From NCBI GenBank assembly GCA_013368325.1, contig JAACJK010000222.1, positions 62,001 through 126,000 on the forward strand: a stretch of DNA of 64,000 nucleotides, given 5' to 3'. This document shows, in pieces, positions 43,313 to 55,622 of this stretch. The notes beneath the pieces are model-generated. The model was not told where the DNA came from and did no database searches. It worked only from the letters and a program-made list of their open reading frames with translations. Within the stretch, counting starts at the first letter, position 1. Every line of letters starts with the position of its first letter. The position numbers and the translations under genes are program-made. The DNA is from Ephemerocybe angulata (Eukaryota; Basidiomycota; Agaricomycetes; Agaricales; Psathyrellaceae).

Positions 43313-44353
43313 TAGCCTCAGCCTCGCCTCCGTGCACGAGGCAGCAGGGCGTTCATTGCCAGTCCGCCTTTCGGTAGCCGCCCATCCGATTGGAGACAAA
43401 GTAGAGTAGATGATTGCCTCGCGTGGTTTATGCGAGGCAAGCTCAGCCTTTTTAGATATTTATACCCACTTGCACACCGTGAGCCTTCGAAGCTGCAGCA
43501 CGTTGGCGAAGGGAAGCTTGTCTAGAATTAGAACGTGGGTGTGGGGGAGGGCGTGACGGCGATCTCTGAATATTAATCTTCGAACAGGTTCCGTGTGCAA
43601 CCATTGATCCGTTCGTCATGTTACCCTTGAGTTTAAAGAAGAGGATTAATCCAGTGCTCGGTCGTGTGTCAAGAGAGATTTTTCATTGCGCGAGAGAGAG
43701 AAGACAGAGGGGGGAGGTCATCGAACGAATATTAAGGTAACACCAGAACAGGAGGCTGTCGGATCACAGACAGACAGAGAGACAGAGGTAGACAAGTAGG
43801 CCCATGAAGGCCAGGCAGCAAATATAAGAGAAAAAGGGAGACAACGATCCGAAATGTAGCTCGTCAAAGTAATCATTAGGTAGCCAGATAGCACAAGAAC
43901 AAAGGGTTGAAAGGGAGACAAGAGAAACACCAGATTTGAAACGAAAGGAAGGCAAAGTACTACAAAAACGTACCCCTATATCTGTGAGAGAGAAGAGCGA
44001 GAACGGAAGAAGGTGAATATAGTTTACAAGTCCTAACTTATGACGATAACGACGCGAAAGTTGCTACAAGTAGAAAAGAAAAAGATGCCGAAGGTAGGAC
44101 GAGGGTTGAGGGGTAACGGTACCGCGTTCGTGGTGGGCGTAGCAAGCGATGGAGAGTCTTGATATGATGTTCAACTTCGTGATGTCATGGGCAAGAGAGA
44201 TAGCGGTCGGCGCATGAGGTGGGAAGGCTTCAACAAGGATAAAAAATACACTGGGCTTGCGGGATGTCGATCTGTGGGATCCTTGGGGATATTAAACTAT
44301 GCGGTAGGCGCCGCTATGCTAACGGACACCATCATAACGTCAGTATGGTGACC
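43313..44353. other. Long intergenic region between convergent genes
   Basis: Between the transporter stop and the phosphatase stop. From about 43680 to 44050 the plus strand is strongly purine-rich (GA repeats), so the minus strand is CT-rich, as in a long 3' UTR of the phosphatase gene. No gene seen. Confidence 0.5.
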
Positions 44354-45949
44354 CTAATTAGACTCCATCGCGCCTAAAACGCACCTTTTCCGCTTCGCCT
44401 TGGTCATCTCCTTGCGGAGAGCTGCTCCGTCAAGGGGTTTCAGCAACTCGAAGGCGCAAAGGAGGTCCTCAGAGACACTGCAAAGGCATTAGAACAAACA
44501 AAGTATAGTAATTTGGAGTTTTGACTCACCTCATGCATGCTCCATAGTTGTCGAATTCTAGGAGGCGATCGTCAGAACTGCTTCGAGAAAGGCCGATGCA
44601 ACGGGACATACCTCCGCAGTAATTCGGAGCACTGAAAACAGTCACCAGTGTCCTGTCATTCCAGAACTCATACCCATCCTCCACAACCATATGCGCACGG
44701 CATATAAGGTCCATATCGTACCGCACCAGGAACTCATTGATGACAGCCTTGCCGAAGCAATAGCTGACTCCACGTTCATTGTCTTCCCAGTCTAGAGCGG
44801 TATCAGATGGGTCCGACCATAGAAGATCGTTTAGAAGGCCAAAGTCCGGAACATCCGTCGGCCGTTGTATGCGCTTGATATCGTCCATTGAATGCAGGGA
44901 CGGTGAAAGCCCCCCGTGAACGCAGAAGATTTTGGAAGCCACAATAGCCGCAATCGGGAGACAGTTGAAAACGTCGATAAACGTCTTCCAAGTCTTGATG
45001 TTGCACCGTCTCTTGCACTCGTCGTAAAAGCCGTATACTGGTGCCGAAGTGAGAAATTTTGCAAGAAGCTCTAGAGCAAGACTAAACACATACCTCGCGT
45101 AACATTAGCGCATTCGTGATTCCCTCGCAGGAGGAAGAAATTCTCGGGATACTTGATCTTGTAGCACAGCAATAGAAGGATGGTTTCTAAACTCTGCTTT
45201 CCACGATCCACGTAGTCGCCAAGGAAGAGGTAGTTGGCCGCCGGTGGGAAGCCACACATTTCAAACAACCGAATAAGGTCGGAATACTGGCCGTGCACGT
45301 CGCCAACAATCTTGACGGGGGGTGACAGCTCGATAAGTGTGGGTTGGCTGAGCAAGACTTCCCGGGCGGCTTGGCAGATAGCGACGATTTCAGCGTTCTT
45401 CAAGCACAGAGACTTGCTCACTTTGCCGGTGTACCCGACGTCTAATAGCCGCTGAATCATGTCGTCGACATCGAGGCCCTTCGGCTTGTTGGGTGTTCCA
45501 TTGCCAATCGATTCGGCTTGGCCGCCACTCGTGACGGAACCTGGGCTTGGCTTGGAGGAGTTGAGGATGGTCGGGACAGGGATGTCAAGGGGCGCTGTTG
45601 CAGGTTTCGGAGAGGCGAGAGGCGACGAAGTCGAAGGGACGGAAGGGGTCATTTGGGGGGACTGGTCCTGCTTCTGGGGATATGGTGAGGCTACGGACCG
45701 CCCGTCTGCTTGCGCCTGGGAGGATGAGACTGGATTGCCTGTAGGATCCGATACATTGATTGATGGGTGTCCGTTGGTCGCAGCTGCTTGATTTGGGTCG
45801 GTGGAGGTTGATGTTCCCGTGGCACGCGAAACAGAGCCCGGCGCACCAGTGCCGTTTAGCTCCTCGGTGTGTGGGTCTTGCTCGTGTGCATGGTGGTTAT
45901 CCTTGTCCTTCCCGCCTTTCTTGCCTCTTTTCGAGGGTTGCTGACCCAT
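44354..45949 (-). CDS. PPZ1: PPZ-type serine/threonine protein phosphatase
   Basis: A 477-residue protein from four exons (45949-45094, 45037-44612, 44557-44530, 44477-44354). It starts [12 protein letters not shown], a likely N-myristoylation site (Gly2, Ser6). About 155 residues of Ser/Pro/Gln-rich sequence precede the catalytic domain, which is PP1-like: [81 protein letters not shown] and [19 protein letters not shown]. All metal-binding residues are present. PPZ phosphatases regulate potassium transport, cell-wall integrity and cell cycle and are fungus-specific. The N-terminal extension is shorter than in yeast PPZ1, which is common outside ascomycetes. Confidence 0.93.
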
Positions 45950-46342
45950 TTGGCCGTGCGGTGAGCCTGGAGGTTGTGGAGACTGCGCCCTCGCCTTGGA
46001 CAACCGTGAGGTGAATACGGAAAGGAGAGTTGGCGCCAGGGTGACGGCTGTGGAAGAGGTAAACGGTGAGGGAAGGGGGTCGACGACGGGGGCGACGACG
46101 ACGACGACAAGATTGGCGGTCAGGAGAGAAGACGACCCCAGCCAACAATCATGACCTACTCGACCCTTGTTTGCCCCTTTGTTTGATTCTAAAGGTCTTG
46201 GCCGAACAGAGCACTCTTTGGGCTTAATTCGGCGGCACACTCATCGAATCTCAATTAATCATACAGCATGGAAGGCATGTCATATTCATTGCATGGCGTA
46301 TGGGCAAGGTAGGACACAAATGTAATAAACAGCATAGACCCC
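45950..46342. other. Intergenic region between PPZ1 and RPS11
   Basis: 5' flank of PPZ1 and 3' flank of RPS11, both on the minus strand. No gene or repeat recognised. Confidence 0.5.
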
Positions 46343-47044
46343 TCAGAACTTGCCGAAGGCCTTGGCAGCAGCCTTGCTCTTCGACACGCGCAGCACGTTG
46401 AAGCGGACAGTCTTCGAGAGCGGTCGGCACTGGCCAACGGTAACGACATCGCCGACATCGACACGGAAAGCGGGGGAGACGTGGGCGGCCAAGTTCTTGT
46501 GACGCTTCTCGTAACGGTCTATGGGTCTGGGTTGAGCTTCCTGCCGCACTCCGAGCCGGGAAACGGTACGTACTGTACTTGGGGATGTAGTGGAGGTAGT
46601 CCCGGCGGATGATGAGGGTACGGTTCATTTTGGTGGAGATAACCTTGCCGGTCAAGATACGGCCACGGATGGAGACCTCGCCAGTGAAGGGGCACTTCTT
46701 GTCTATCAATCCAAAGGCAGAGTTTAGCAATATGTGCAGAGCCACAGGACGGATTTGGACGCACCAATGTAAGTGCCGAAGATCGCCTCAGAGGGCGTCT
46801 TGAAGCCCAGACCAACATCCTTATACCATCGCTTGGCCTTGGTGACGACCTTCTTGCCTATAGATTCAAACTTCAATGGTTCCGTCTGTGTCGTGCAAGC
46901 AAGGTCACGCACCAGCACGCGCCTTCGCGTTTTGGAAGATGGGCTGCTTTTGGTAAGCCTTCTCGATCTAATTCCAGGAAATCGACGTTAGATTCGGGCC
47001 TGTACGGGCAGGACGAGAGCCAAGCGTACTTGTGCGTCAGCCAT
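46343..47044 (-). CDS. RPS11: 40S ribosomal protein S11 (uS17)
   Basis: A 155-residue protein from five exons (47044-47030, 46967-46913, 46857-46765, 46702-46574, 46518-46343). The first exon holds only MADAQ. Conserved blocks are [80 protein letters not shown] and [20 protein letters not shown]. It is a core component of the small ribosomal subunit. Length and sequence match eukaryotic uS17 across its whole extent. The gene is divergent from DNA ligase I, with about 615 bp between start codons. Confidence 0.97.
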
Positions 47045-47660
47045 CGTGGGTTCTTGAGGACGTCGAGGGCGATGGCCTAGGGAGCGAGATTTCACAGATT
47101 GTTATTGATCCTTGTTTGTCTCGGAAGGTCCTGCCGAAAGCCACAATTTTGAAACTGTACAGCGGATCCGGAGATTGCCGGAGTGCCGATCTCACTCAAT
47201 TTCCCCGCGTTTTGTCCAGAAACCCTCCCGGTGCCTGCTGTGGAGGCCAATTGCTGTTATTGCATGTCCTGTTCCTGACGTCTCCTTGTCCTTTCCCTCT
47301 TGAGTGCGCATGTGCGAGGAAGAGCCGTCGTAGACCAACACAGTGCAGATATAACGTCAGAGTGCGATGTCAACAAGCTTTTGAGGGGTTGACTCTGCCC
47401 ACCGCATCGACGTTCTTGAGCAGTCCTTCCAGAGTCAACTTGGCCGAACGGTGGTGAGCGTGGACACCGACGGCGGAGGGTGAACGGTCACGGATATATC
47501 ATCAACCATTGAGCGACGCGCTGTGTACCCATGTTTGTCGCACGCGCCTTGCTCAGAACGACACGCGCAGCAATGGGACGCCAGCAAACTCTCGGTATGC
47601 ATTGAACGATAACAGCTCCCGACCTACTTTGACACCATACCTCCAGGAAGCTTCTTTGAA
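47045..47660. other. Divergent promoter region between RPS11 and DNA ligase I
   Basis: No convincing gene. It must hold the promoters of both divergent genes. GACGCG and CACGCG fragments occur near 47515-47570 but no perfect ACGCGT. Confidence 0.45.
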
Positions 47661-50600
47661 ATGCCTAAGAACGCGAAGTCCGCCCCAACGCAACAGGCGA
47701 GCCTGAAGGACCTGTGGGGTAAGAAGCGCGACAAGAGCACGGCCAGCGCGCCACCGCCGAAGGAGGAGAGCATGGACGTGGACACCAAGGAGGAGGTAGC
47801 TGAAGGTACGTGCTGTCGAATGCTTACTGCAGCTACAGCTGCTGAACTCCACGAACAGCAGGCCCATCTAAACGCAAGGAAATTGAGAGCAAGGGTGAGT
47901 TGTTCTTAATGAGTTGGCGCGTCGCGTCGCGTCTCACATGGCACAGGTTCTCCCAAATTCAAGAAGCGAAGGATAGTCGCATCCTCCGACGAGGACGAGC
48001 CAGTCGAAAAACGTGCGTTGTCACTCAGTTTGGCGCGCCGTGGTACTTACAACCCCGCAGCTCCCCAGTCAACGCCTGCCACCTCGACGCGGACCTCTCC
48101 AGCGCCTGAATCTCCGCGCGAGGAGACTCCCTCTCCGCCACCCCCACCAGCCTCCTCATCGAAGACCACAGCAGTTAAAGGCAGCAAACTCAAGGGCAAG
48201 AAGCCCGTGGTTGAGGAAGACGATGACGAGCCGGTTCAGGCGAAGACAACTGCTGTCAAAGCAGGCAAGCGCAAGGCTCCTGTTTTCGAAGAAGACGATG
48301 ACGAAGAGGTAGCCCCGCCAAAGCCTGCAAAGGGCGGTAGACTCAAGCGTAAAACTGTGCTTGAAGACGAGGAAGAGGAAGAGCAGGTTGCCGCTGCTCT
48401 CACGAGCGACGGCGAGGACGAAATCGACGCTGTTGAGTCGGATCTGGAGGAAGAAGGCCCGAGTGCTGAGAAGGTAGTAAACTCGAAGATGTGCGGATGT
48501 CCATTTCAACTGTCTGGGTATAACCTGATGCCTTGTTAGCGCGCAAGCAGCCCTGGAAAGGAAACCAGAAGTTGATATCCCTGGAGGTTGGAAGGAGGGC
48601 CAACCGTGCGTGTTTTCCCAGTTACATATGTACATCCCGCTGATCTCACCCACTCTCAGAGTACCCTACGCGGCTCTTGCCAAGGCATTCTCCCTCATCG
48701 AAGGCACCACCAAACGGTTGGAGAAGACCGCCATCCTAACTGCCTTCCTCATCCTCGTCATCGAGCGAAGCGCGAAGAACGACCACCAGGGCCTCCTTCA
48801 AGCCGTCTATCTGTGTATCAATAGGCTATGCCCAGATTACATGGGCGTTGAGCTCGGTATCGGAGAGAGCTTGCTTGTCAAGGCGATCGCCGAGTCCACT
48901 GGCCGCAGTCTGGCGGTGATCAAGGCCGACCTCAAGAAGGAAGGAGATCTTGGCTTGGTCGCGATGGTAAAAATACCTACTTGCAGAGCGTAACTGAAAG
49001 CCGAAATTGACGCGTCTCCACAGAACTCGAAGAACAGCCAGAAGACACTTTTCAAACCGAAACCTCTTACCCTCCCCTTTGTCTTCTCAAAGCTCAAGGA
49101 GATCGCTCTGACGACGGGAAATGCTTCGCAGGCCAAGAAGGTGGGGATCATCACGAAGCTCCTCGCAGCGTGCCAGGACGTGGAGGCAAAGTACATCGTT
49201 CGCAGTCTGGAAGGGAAGCTGAGGATAGGAAATGCCGAGCGCTCGGTGCTCGTCGCTCTCGCACAGGCGGCGGTGCTGGCTGAGAAAGAACGTCTGGGCA
49301 AGAGGTGGTCGCAGGACAAGCTTGCGACGCGTCTGGAGCAGGGGACTGAGATCATGAAGTCCGTCTACAGGTACGTTCTACTACACCCCTTCACTATCGA
49401 AAGTGTGGGTCTGACGTTCCTGAGTTAGTGAGCTCCCTTCGTACGACAGCGTCATCCCAGCGCTTCTCGAAGTCGGGATCGACGGTATCCGGGAGAAGTG
49501 CAAACTGACCCCGGGGGTCCCGCTCAAGCCTATGTTGGCCAAGCCAACGAAGGCTATCGGGGAGGTCCTCGACCGCTTTGAAGGCAAAAGGTTTACGTGC
49601 GAGTACAAATATGACGGGGAGCGCGCGCAGGTGCATCGGCTGGCGGATGGGACTGTTGGGGTGTTTAGTAGGAACTCGGAAGATATGTCGAAGAAGTATC
49701 CGGATTTGGTGGAGCAGTTGCCTAAGGTCAGTTTGTTGTGCTGGTATTTTGGGAGTTTGGGGGCTGATGAATTGTATAGTGCATTAAGGAGTCGACGCAG
49801 TCGTTTGTTATTGATGCTGAGGCTGTCGCCGTGGATAGGACGACAGGACAGCTTCTGCCGTTCCAGGAATTGAGTAGGAGGAAGAGGAAGGACGTGAAGG
49901 TTGAGGATATTCAAGTTCGCGTTTCTCTCTTCGCGTTCGACCTTCTATACCTCAATGGCGAGGTGAGTGTGCTCATAACTTCATTACGCGGCATGCGATA
50001 CTGAGGGACGGGGATAGCCACTACTCCAGAAGACTTTGGAAGAACGCCGTAAACTCCTCCGAGAGCACTTTACCATCGTCCCTGGTGAATTTGACTTTGC
50101 CAAGTCGTCTGATAGCGAGACAACGGATGAGATTCAGGTGTTCCTTGAGACGAGTGTCAAGGACGGTTGTGAGGGTCTTATGGTGAAGATGCTCGACACT
50201 CCTGCCAGTTATTACGAACCCAGTCGCAGATCCGTCAACTGGCTCAAGGTGCGTCTTCCTGAATCTGTTCACCAAACCCCTCGGTGAGCTTTGTTTAGCT
50301 CAAGAAGGATTACCTCGCCGGCGTGGGCGACTCACTTGACCTGGTCGTGGTCGGCGCTTACTTTGGTAAAGGCAAGCGCACGAGCGTCTATGGTGCCTTC
50401 CTCCTCGCGTGCTACGACTCCGACGGCGAAGCGTACCAAACGATCTGCAAGATTGGAACTGGGTTCAGCGAAGAGTTTTTGCAACAGGCATATGACACGC
50501 TCAAGCCCCTGGAGATTGCGCAAGTGCGTGGGGACATCAAAGCGGGAGGGGCCAAACCCGATGTGTGGTTTGAGCCCAAGGTTGTGTGGGAGGTCCTGAC

Positions 50601-50931
50601 TGCTGATTTGAGTCTGAGTCCGATTTACACTGCGGCTCAAGGACTTGTGGGTCCCTTCAGAAATTATTGGACTCGCGTTCCGAGCTGACCGATTTACTCT
50701 TACTACAGGTTGAGGACCGAGGTATTTCTCTGCGGTTCCCGCGATTCATTCGTGTGCGGGACGACAAGGATGCAGATGATGCGACTGGGCCTGAGCAGGT
50801 GAGTTACCTGGACCAGTGCTTGCGGTGTTGACGCTAACCCATGACTGTAGATTGCGGAAATGTACGAGAGGCAATCCCTTGCCCAAAGCGGATCAAAGAA
50901 GAAGGGAGGGGACGATGACGGGTTCTGGTAG
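47661..50931 (+). CDS. LIG1: DNA ligase I (ATP-dependent replicative ligase)
   Basis: An 874-residue protein from 13 exons (47661-47805, 47862-47894, 47947-48012, 48061-48490, 48540-48605, 48660-48966, 49024-49370, 49429-49726, 49780-49962, 50018-50248, 50299-50646, 50709-50798, 50851-50931). The N-terminus has a PIP-box-like [11 protein letters not shown] for PCNA binding, then a charged disordered region with Lys-rich patches. The DNA-binding domain begins [20 protein letters not shown]. The adenylation motif is [12 protein letters not shown], with the catalytic Lys near residue 525. Later motifs are [47 protein letters not shown] and [20 protein letters not shown]. It seals Okazaki fragments and repair nicks. 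Intron 4 was placed at an AT|GTGCGG donor because only that phase yields the conserved [15 protein letters not shown]. Confidence 0.96.
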
Positions 50932-51102
50932 TTGGGTCGATATCTTAGTTGCAGGCTTTCTCTCTTGATTTTGGGACGGTATCTGGGTCGGTTTGATATG
51001 TGTTTAGTTATAAGGATGATATATTTATCGATAGCATTAGGTCGACCGTAGGGCGGCGGGGGGTTGGTATCTATTAGTATATGACCCCGTTGAACTTGAG
51101 CA

Positions 51103-51724
51103 TTAGAGCTTTTTGTCTGCCGAGGCTTGCTTGATAGCCTGGGTGACGGGACCGTCCGTGTTGGTGCCCTCCTCGAGAGCAGCAAGCTTCTTCTCGCGGC
51201 CTCCGTTGTACCAGTAGTTGACGAAGCGTATTTCCTGTATTGACTGGGCCGTGGCGTTCGTTGCATGGCACGCGAACAGCAGGTAGTTCCGGGGCTGCAC
51301 TCTCCAAGCTGTGGATTGGGCACGGAAGTCAGTGGTTATGCAAAAGGACATGAAGGAAATTGGTGACGCACCGAACCGCATGAAGACCATGCTAGGGGGA
51401 AGACGTCAGTCGTGCGCGTGCATGATCCGACGTGGGACGTACGAGTAGCAGGCAAGGGCCGTGGTCATGGTTCCAGAGATGACCTCCTCATCCTTTCTCA
51501 AGTCGGCGAGTGCTGCGAGCGGCAGACCCCAGTTTGCTACCTAGGACGCGGTGTCGGCCGAACGAAGTAACGCTGGTGACTCCACTAAGCAGGACTTACT
51601 GGTCCCCAGAAATGGGTACCTGTGGGATGGTTAGAGCTGGAATGCAGGGGATGGGCTGGGACGCACTGAAGAAGTACTCTCTGGCAGCCGGGGAGCGCAA
51701 CCAAGTGAAGAAAGTGGAGGACAT
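51103..51724 (-). CDS. MPC1: Mitochondrial pyruvate carrier subunit MPC1
   Basis: A 133-residue protein from five exons (51724-51667, 51619-51600, 51540-51443, 51391-51372, 51308-51103). Two exons are only 20 nt long. The sequence reads through the family signature: [60 protein letters not shown] and [22 protein letters not shown]1 pairs with MPC2 or MPC3 in the inner mitochondrial membrane to import pyruvate. Length and helices are typical. It converges on DNA ligase I, with 171 bp between the stop codons. Confidence 0.94.
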
Positions 51725-52015
51725 GGCTGGAGGAGGGAAAGAGCTACTCTGTGCTGAAATGATGTTGACCGCCGTATGCTCTCACGTGTGCCCCAAATTT
51801 GGCGCGGTTTACGTGTTGCTCGCAGCGAACGCGCTCTCTCCCCGACGCTGCCCAAGATCCAAAACTTAATTGAGGCTTAGGCTCACAGGCAGTCCGGAGA
51901 CTTTGCGCTGGAATCCAAAGTCGGCGTCAGGCGAAGTGCTCTCGAAAAGGAAATAGTGGATGGCATTTATCTCTCTGCACCTTGCTCCTGACTCTGACCG
52001 CCGTCCCCCGCTATC

Positions 52016-53566
52016 ATGAGCCACTATCCGTATGGCTACTACGGCCAGCCCATTAACCCCATGTACCCCCCGCACGGGCCCCCCATGATGGCCCCGCAGG
52101 GCTACCAGCCGTTCTACCCACAGCCCCACCCCTCCCAGAACATCGCCCCGGGGCCCCTGCCCATAGGCTTCGACGCAGAGGCCTACGGCCCCGGGCAGGA
52201 CTACCAGAGCCCGCCGCCCCCAGTGTCCAAAAAGAAGAGCCGCCGCCAATCCGCACCATCGGGCAGCGCCGCGCAGCCCCCGCCACTCAAGTCCGCCCTC
52301 AAAAAGTCGACCAACATCACCGCAACGCCGATGGCGACCAATGCGCTCGAGTTCCCGGGATACAATGGGCAGGGGTACAATGGGAATGCGGCGTCGGGGT
52401 ACCCGCTGTCGCGCCAGAGGACGAACTCGTTCAACCGCCCCGCGCAGGAGCGGCGGCGGGCAGGCTCGAATGCCGCCTACTCGCAAGACCATGGCATAGA
52501 TCCGCCATTCCAGCCTTGTCCGTTCGTTCATCTGCCTCTTTTCTCTGTGTGCGAGGATGCTGATTGCTAAAGAATCCCCTTCCTCACCGCATTGACTACG
52601 ATCTGGACCGCCATTCCACCCCACAGTACACATGTTTGTGTCCTTCCATGGGTATAATGAACTCCACCTCGAGAACATTACGGAATACGCTCTGAAGGAG
52701 CTCCGGGAAATAATATGGCCTCTGTGGGATGAGGGGATTGAGGCTCAGACTGTCACGACGAGCGAGTGCATTGTGCGGTTTAGGAACCAGCCCTGGAACA
52801 TGGCAGGGCCCAACTTCCTCATGTACGTCCCTTTCCCTGCATACCCGGTTCATAAGGAACGTGCCTTCAACAGCCTCGGACCCTGCACACACTTCCTTGT
52901 ATGCTCCGTGTCCATTCCTGTGATGTTGCCCGTTATGTCGTTGCTCATCCACTTCTAGGGCCCTCGGTCTGATAGAGCGACTCTTCACCCTCTGTGCACG
53001 CAGGGTAAGTCCCCCCAATTGCAGCCGTCTCCCACTGTCCACGGCCCTTGACTAAGCGCCCCCCTTCCCCCACCCTCACAGGGCTACGTTTTCCAAACAG
53101 CAATTAACATAGGCCAGTCCGCCCCGCGACTAATCTTCGGAGTCGAGATCCCGGACAACACAAGCTTGTTCTTCCTCGCATTCTTCAACAGTTCCGGCTC
53201 GCGATTCACGCTCGTAAACCCACCAAGCCATATCGATCTCTCCTTAGGCGCTCAGCTAAAAGCGGCATTACCGAGGAAAATAGTCACGGACCATGTTGAG
53301 CAGAGCAATTTGAGGATTATTGAGGTTAAGAGGAAGCCCAATAATAATGGTGAGTGTTATTGCTTTCGTTTTGTGTGGATGACTTATGGTCTGTGGGCTC
53401 CGTAGGACTGGAAGTGGAACATAGCCTGTTCTTGGCTCATATCCTAAAGATTTTGAACAGCCTCGGATTCGACCTCGACGCATCTATACCCCTCCTCAAG
53501 AGACAAAATGCCGTGATGAGCAAGGGCCAGGAGATCTTAATATTCAAAGGCGTTCTTCCTGGCTAG
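52016..53566 (+). CDS. Unrecognised protein with disordered Pro/Tyr-rich N-terminus and conserved-looking C-terminal domain
   Basis: A 390-residue protein from five exons (52016-52517, 52627-52822, 52959-53004, 53082-53349, 53406-53566). Residues 1-165 are low complexity, starting MSHYPYGYYGQPINPMYPPH, with Pro/Gln/Tyr repeats and a basic PPPVSKKKSRRQS patch. The C-terminal 220 residues form an ordered domain with LHMFVSFHGYNELHLENITE, YALKELREIIWPLWDEGIEA, GLIERLFTLCARRGYVFQTA, TSLFFLAFFNSSGSRFTLVN and LFLAHILKILNSLGFDLDAS. The domain looks compact and soluble. I recall similar repeated families in mushroom genomes but know no function. Introns of 109, 136 and 77 nt are longer than usual for this window, yet phases agree. 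Confidence 0.72.
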
Positions 53567-53964
53567 ACCGGCACGCGATACCGCCCACATACCCATTTCC
53601 TCACGAACACATCTCGGTACTCCTTCTTCTCTCCCACTTCACGGACGGACGGTCTGGTTATCTTATTCCGTATTGGCGCGACTTTCCTCTCTATATCTGA
53701 CTGCCCCGACTCCTCTGCCCACTGTGTACCCTTCTTCCGGTTTCAAAAGGAAAGCTTCTTGTTGTATGTTACTATGTACTGTATTCGTCGATTGAACGAA
53801 CATTCGGAGCAGGTGAATTCCCAAGGTATATACTAGTTACTAGATGTTGTATTTATATCTCGCACTGGTGGATTAACGAATAAATAACGACGACTCTCTC
53901 TCTCTCACTCTATCGGACAGAATTTATCCCTCCCTCCTCCTTCGTCATCTCTTCGATGTTATGC
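53567..53964. other. Intergenic region between convergent genes
   Basis: 3' flanks of the preceding gene and of IDI1. A short CT microsatellite occurs near 53893-53905. No gene seen. Confidence 0.5.
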
Positions 53965-54963
<999 letters not shown>

Positions 54964-55622
54964 CGCAGTAGGACTGGGGGCGGTGGTGGTGGTAGAGGAG
55001 AAAGAAGAGATGGGGCGGCGGTACGTTATCGAGAAGCTGGTGTTGTTAAGCCCGGGTGTGGAGAAGCGAGCTTTGTTGTGCCAAGGGTCGGGAAAGACGG
55101 GACAGGCACCGCGAGGAGAAGAGGAAATGGAGCGACACGTTGGGGAGCGTGAGTTGGGGTATAGTTTCTGGGTTTAAGTATATTACTCCGGCGCGTATTG
55201 TTGAATCGGACTTCAGGGTCCGGAAGAGAATTGAAGTGGCGCCAGACTACGATTGTCATTTTCTCATTGCACAGGCTTACATACATACTAGGTGAAGGCT
55301 ATTTGACAGGGTCCATTTCTCTCTTTCCATCTCCTCCACTCGAAAGTTGAAGGACGCGCTTTGCAGCGACCGCGATCCACCCACCAGATCAACCGCGGAG
55401 CGGATAACAATTTCAGCGTTTCTCGTACGGCCGTTCAATCTGATCTTATCTCCGGCTGGGCGCTTGTGCAAACAGGGGCTTGTGCAGATATGGGCATGTG
55501 CAGATAGGGACTTGCTTGAGCCCTTACGAAAGCTTACAAAAAGCACAGTGAAGATTTACTTTTACAAGGCTGCCATTTACACATCGTAACACCTCGTAGA
55601 CCGCTCTTTTGATTAATTCAGC
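54964..55622. other. Intergenic region upstream of IDI1
   Basis: Promoter region of IDI1 and 3' flank of REC8, both on the minus strand. Only short unsupported frames are present. Confidence 0.5.
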
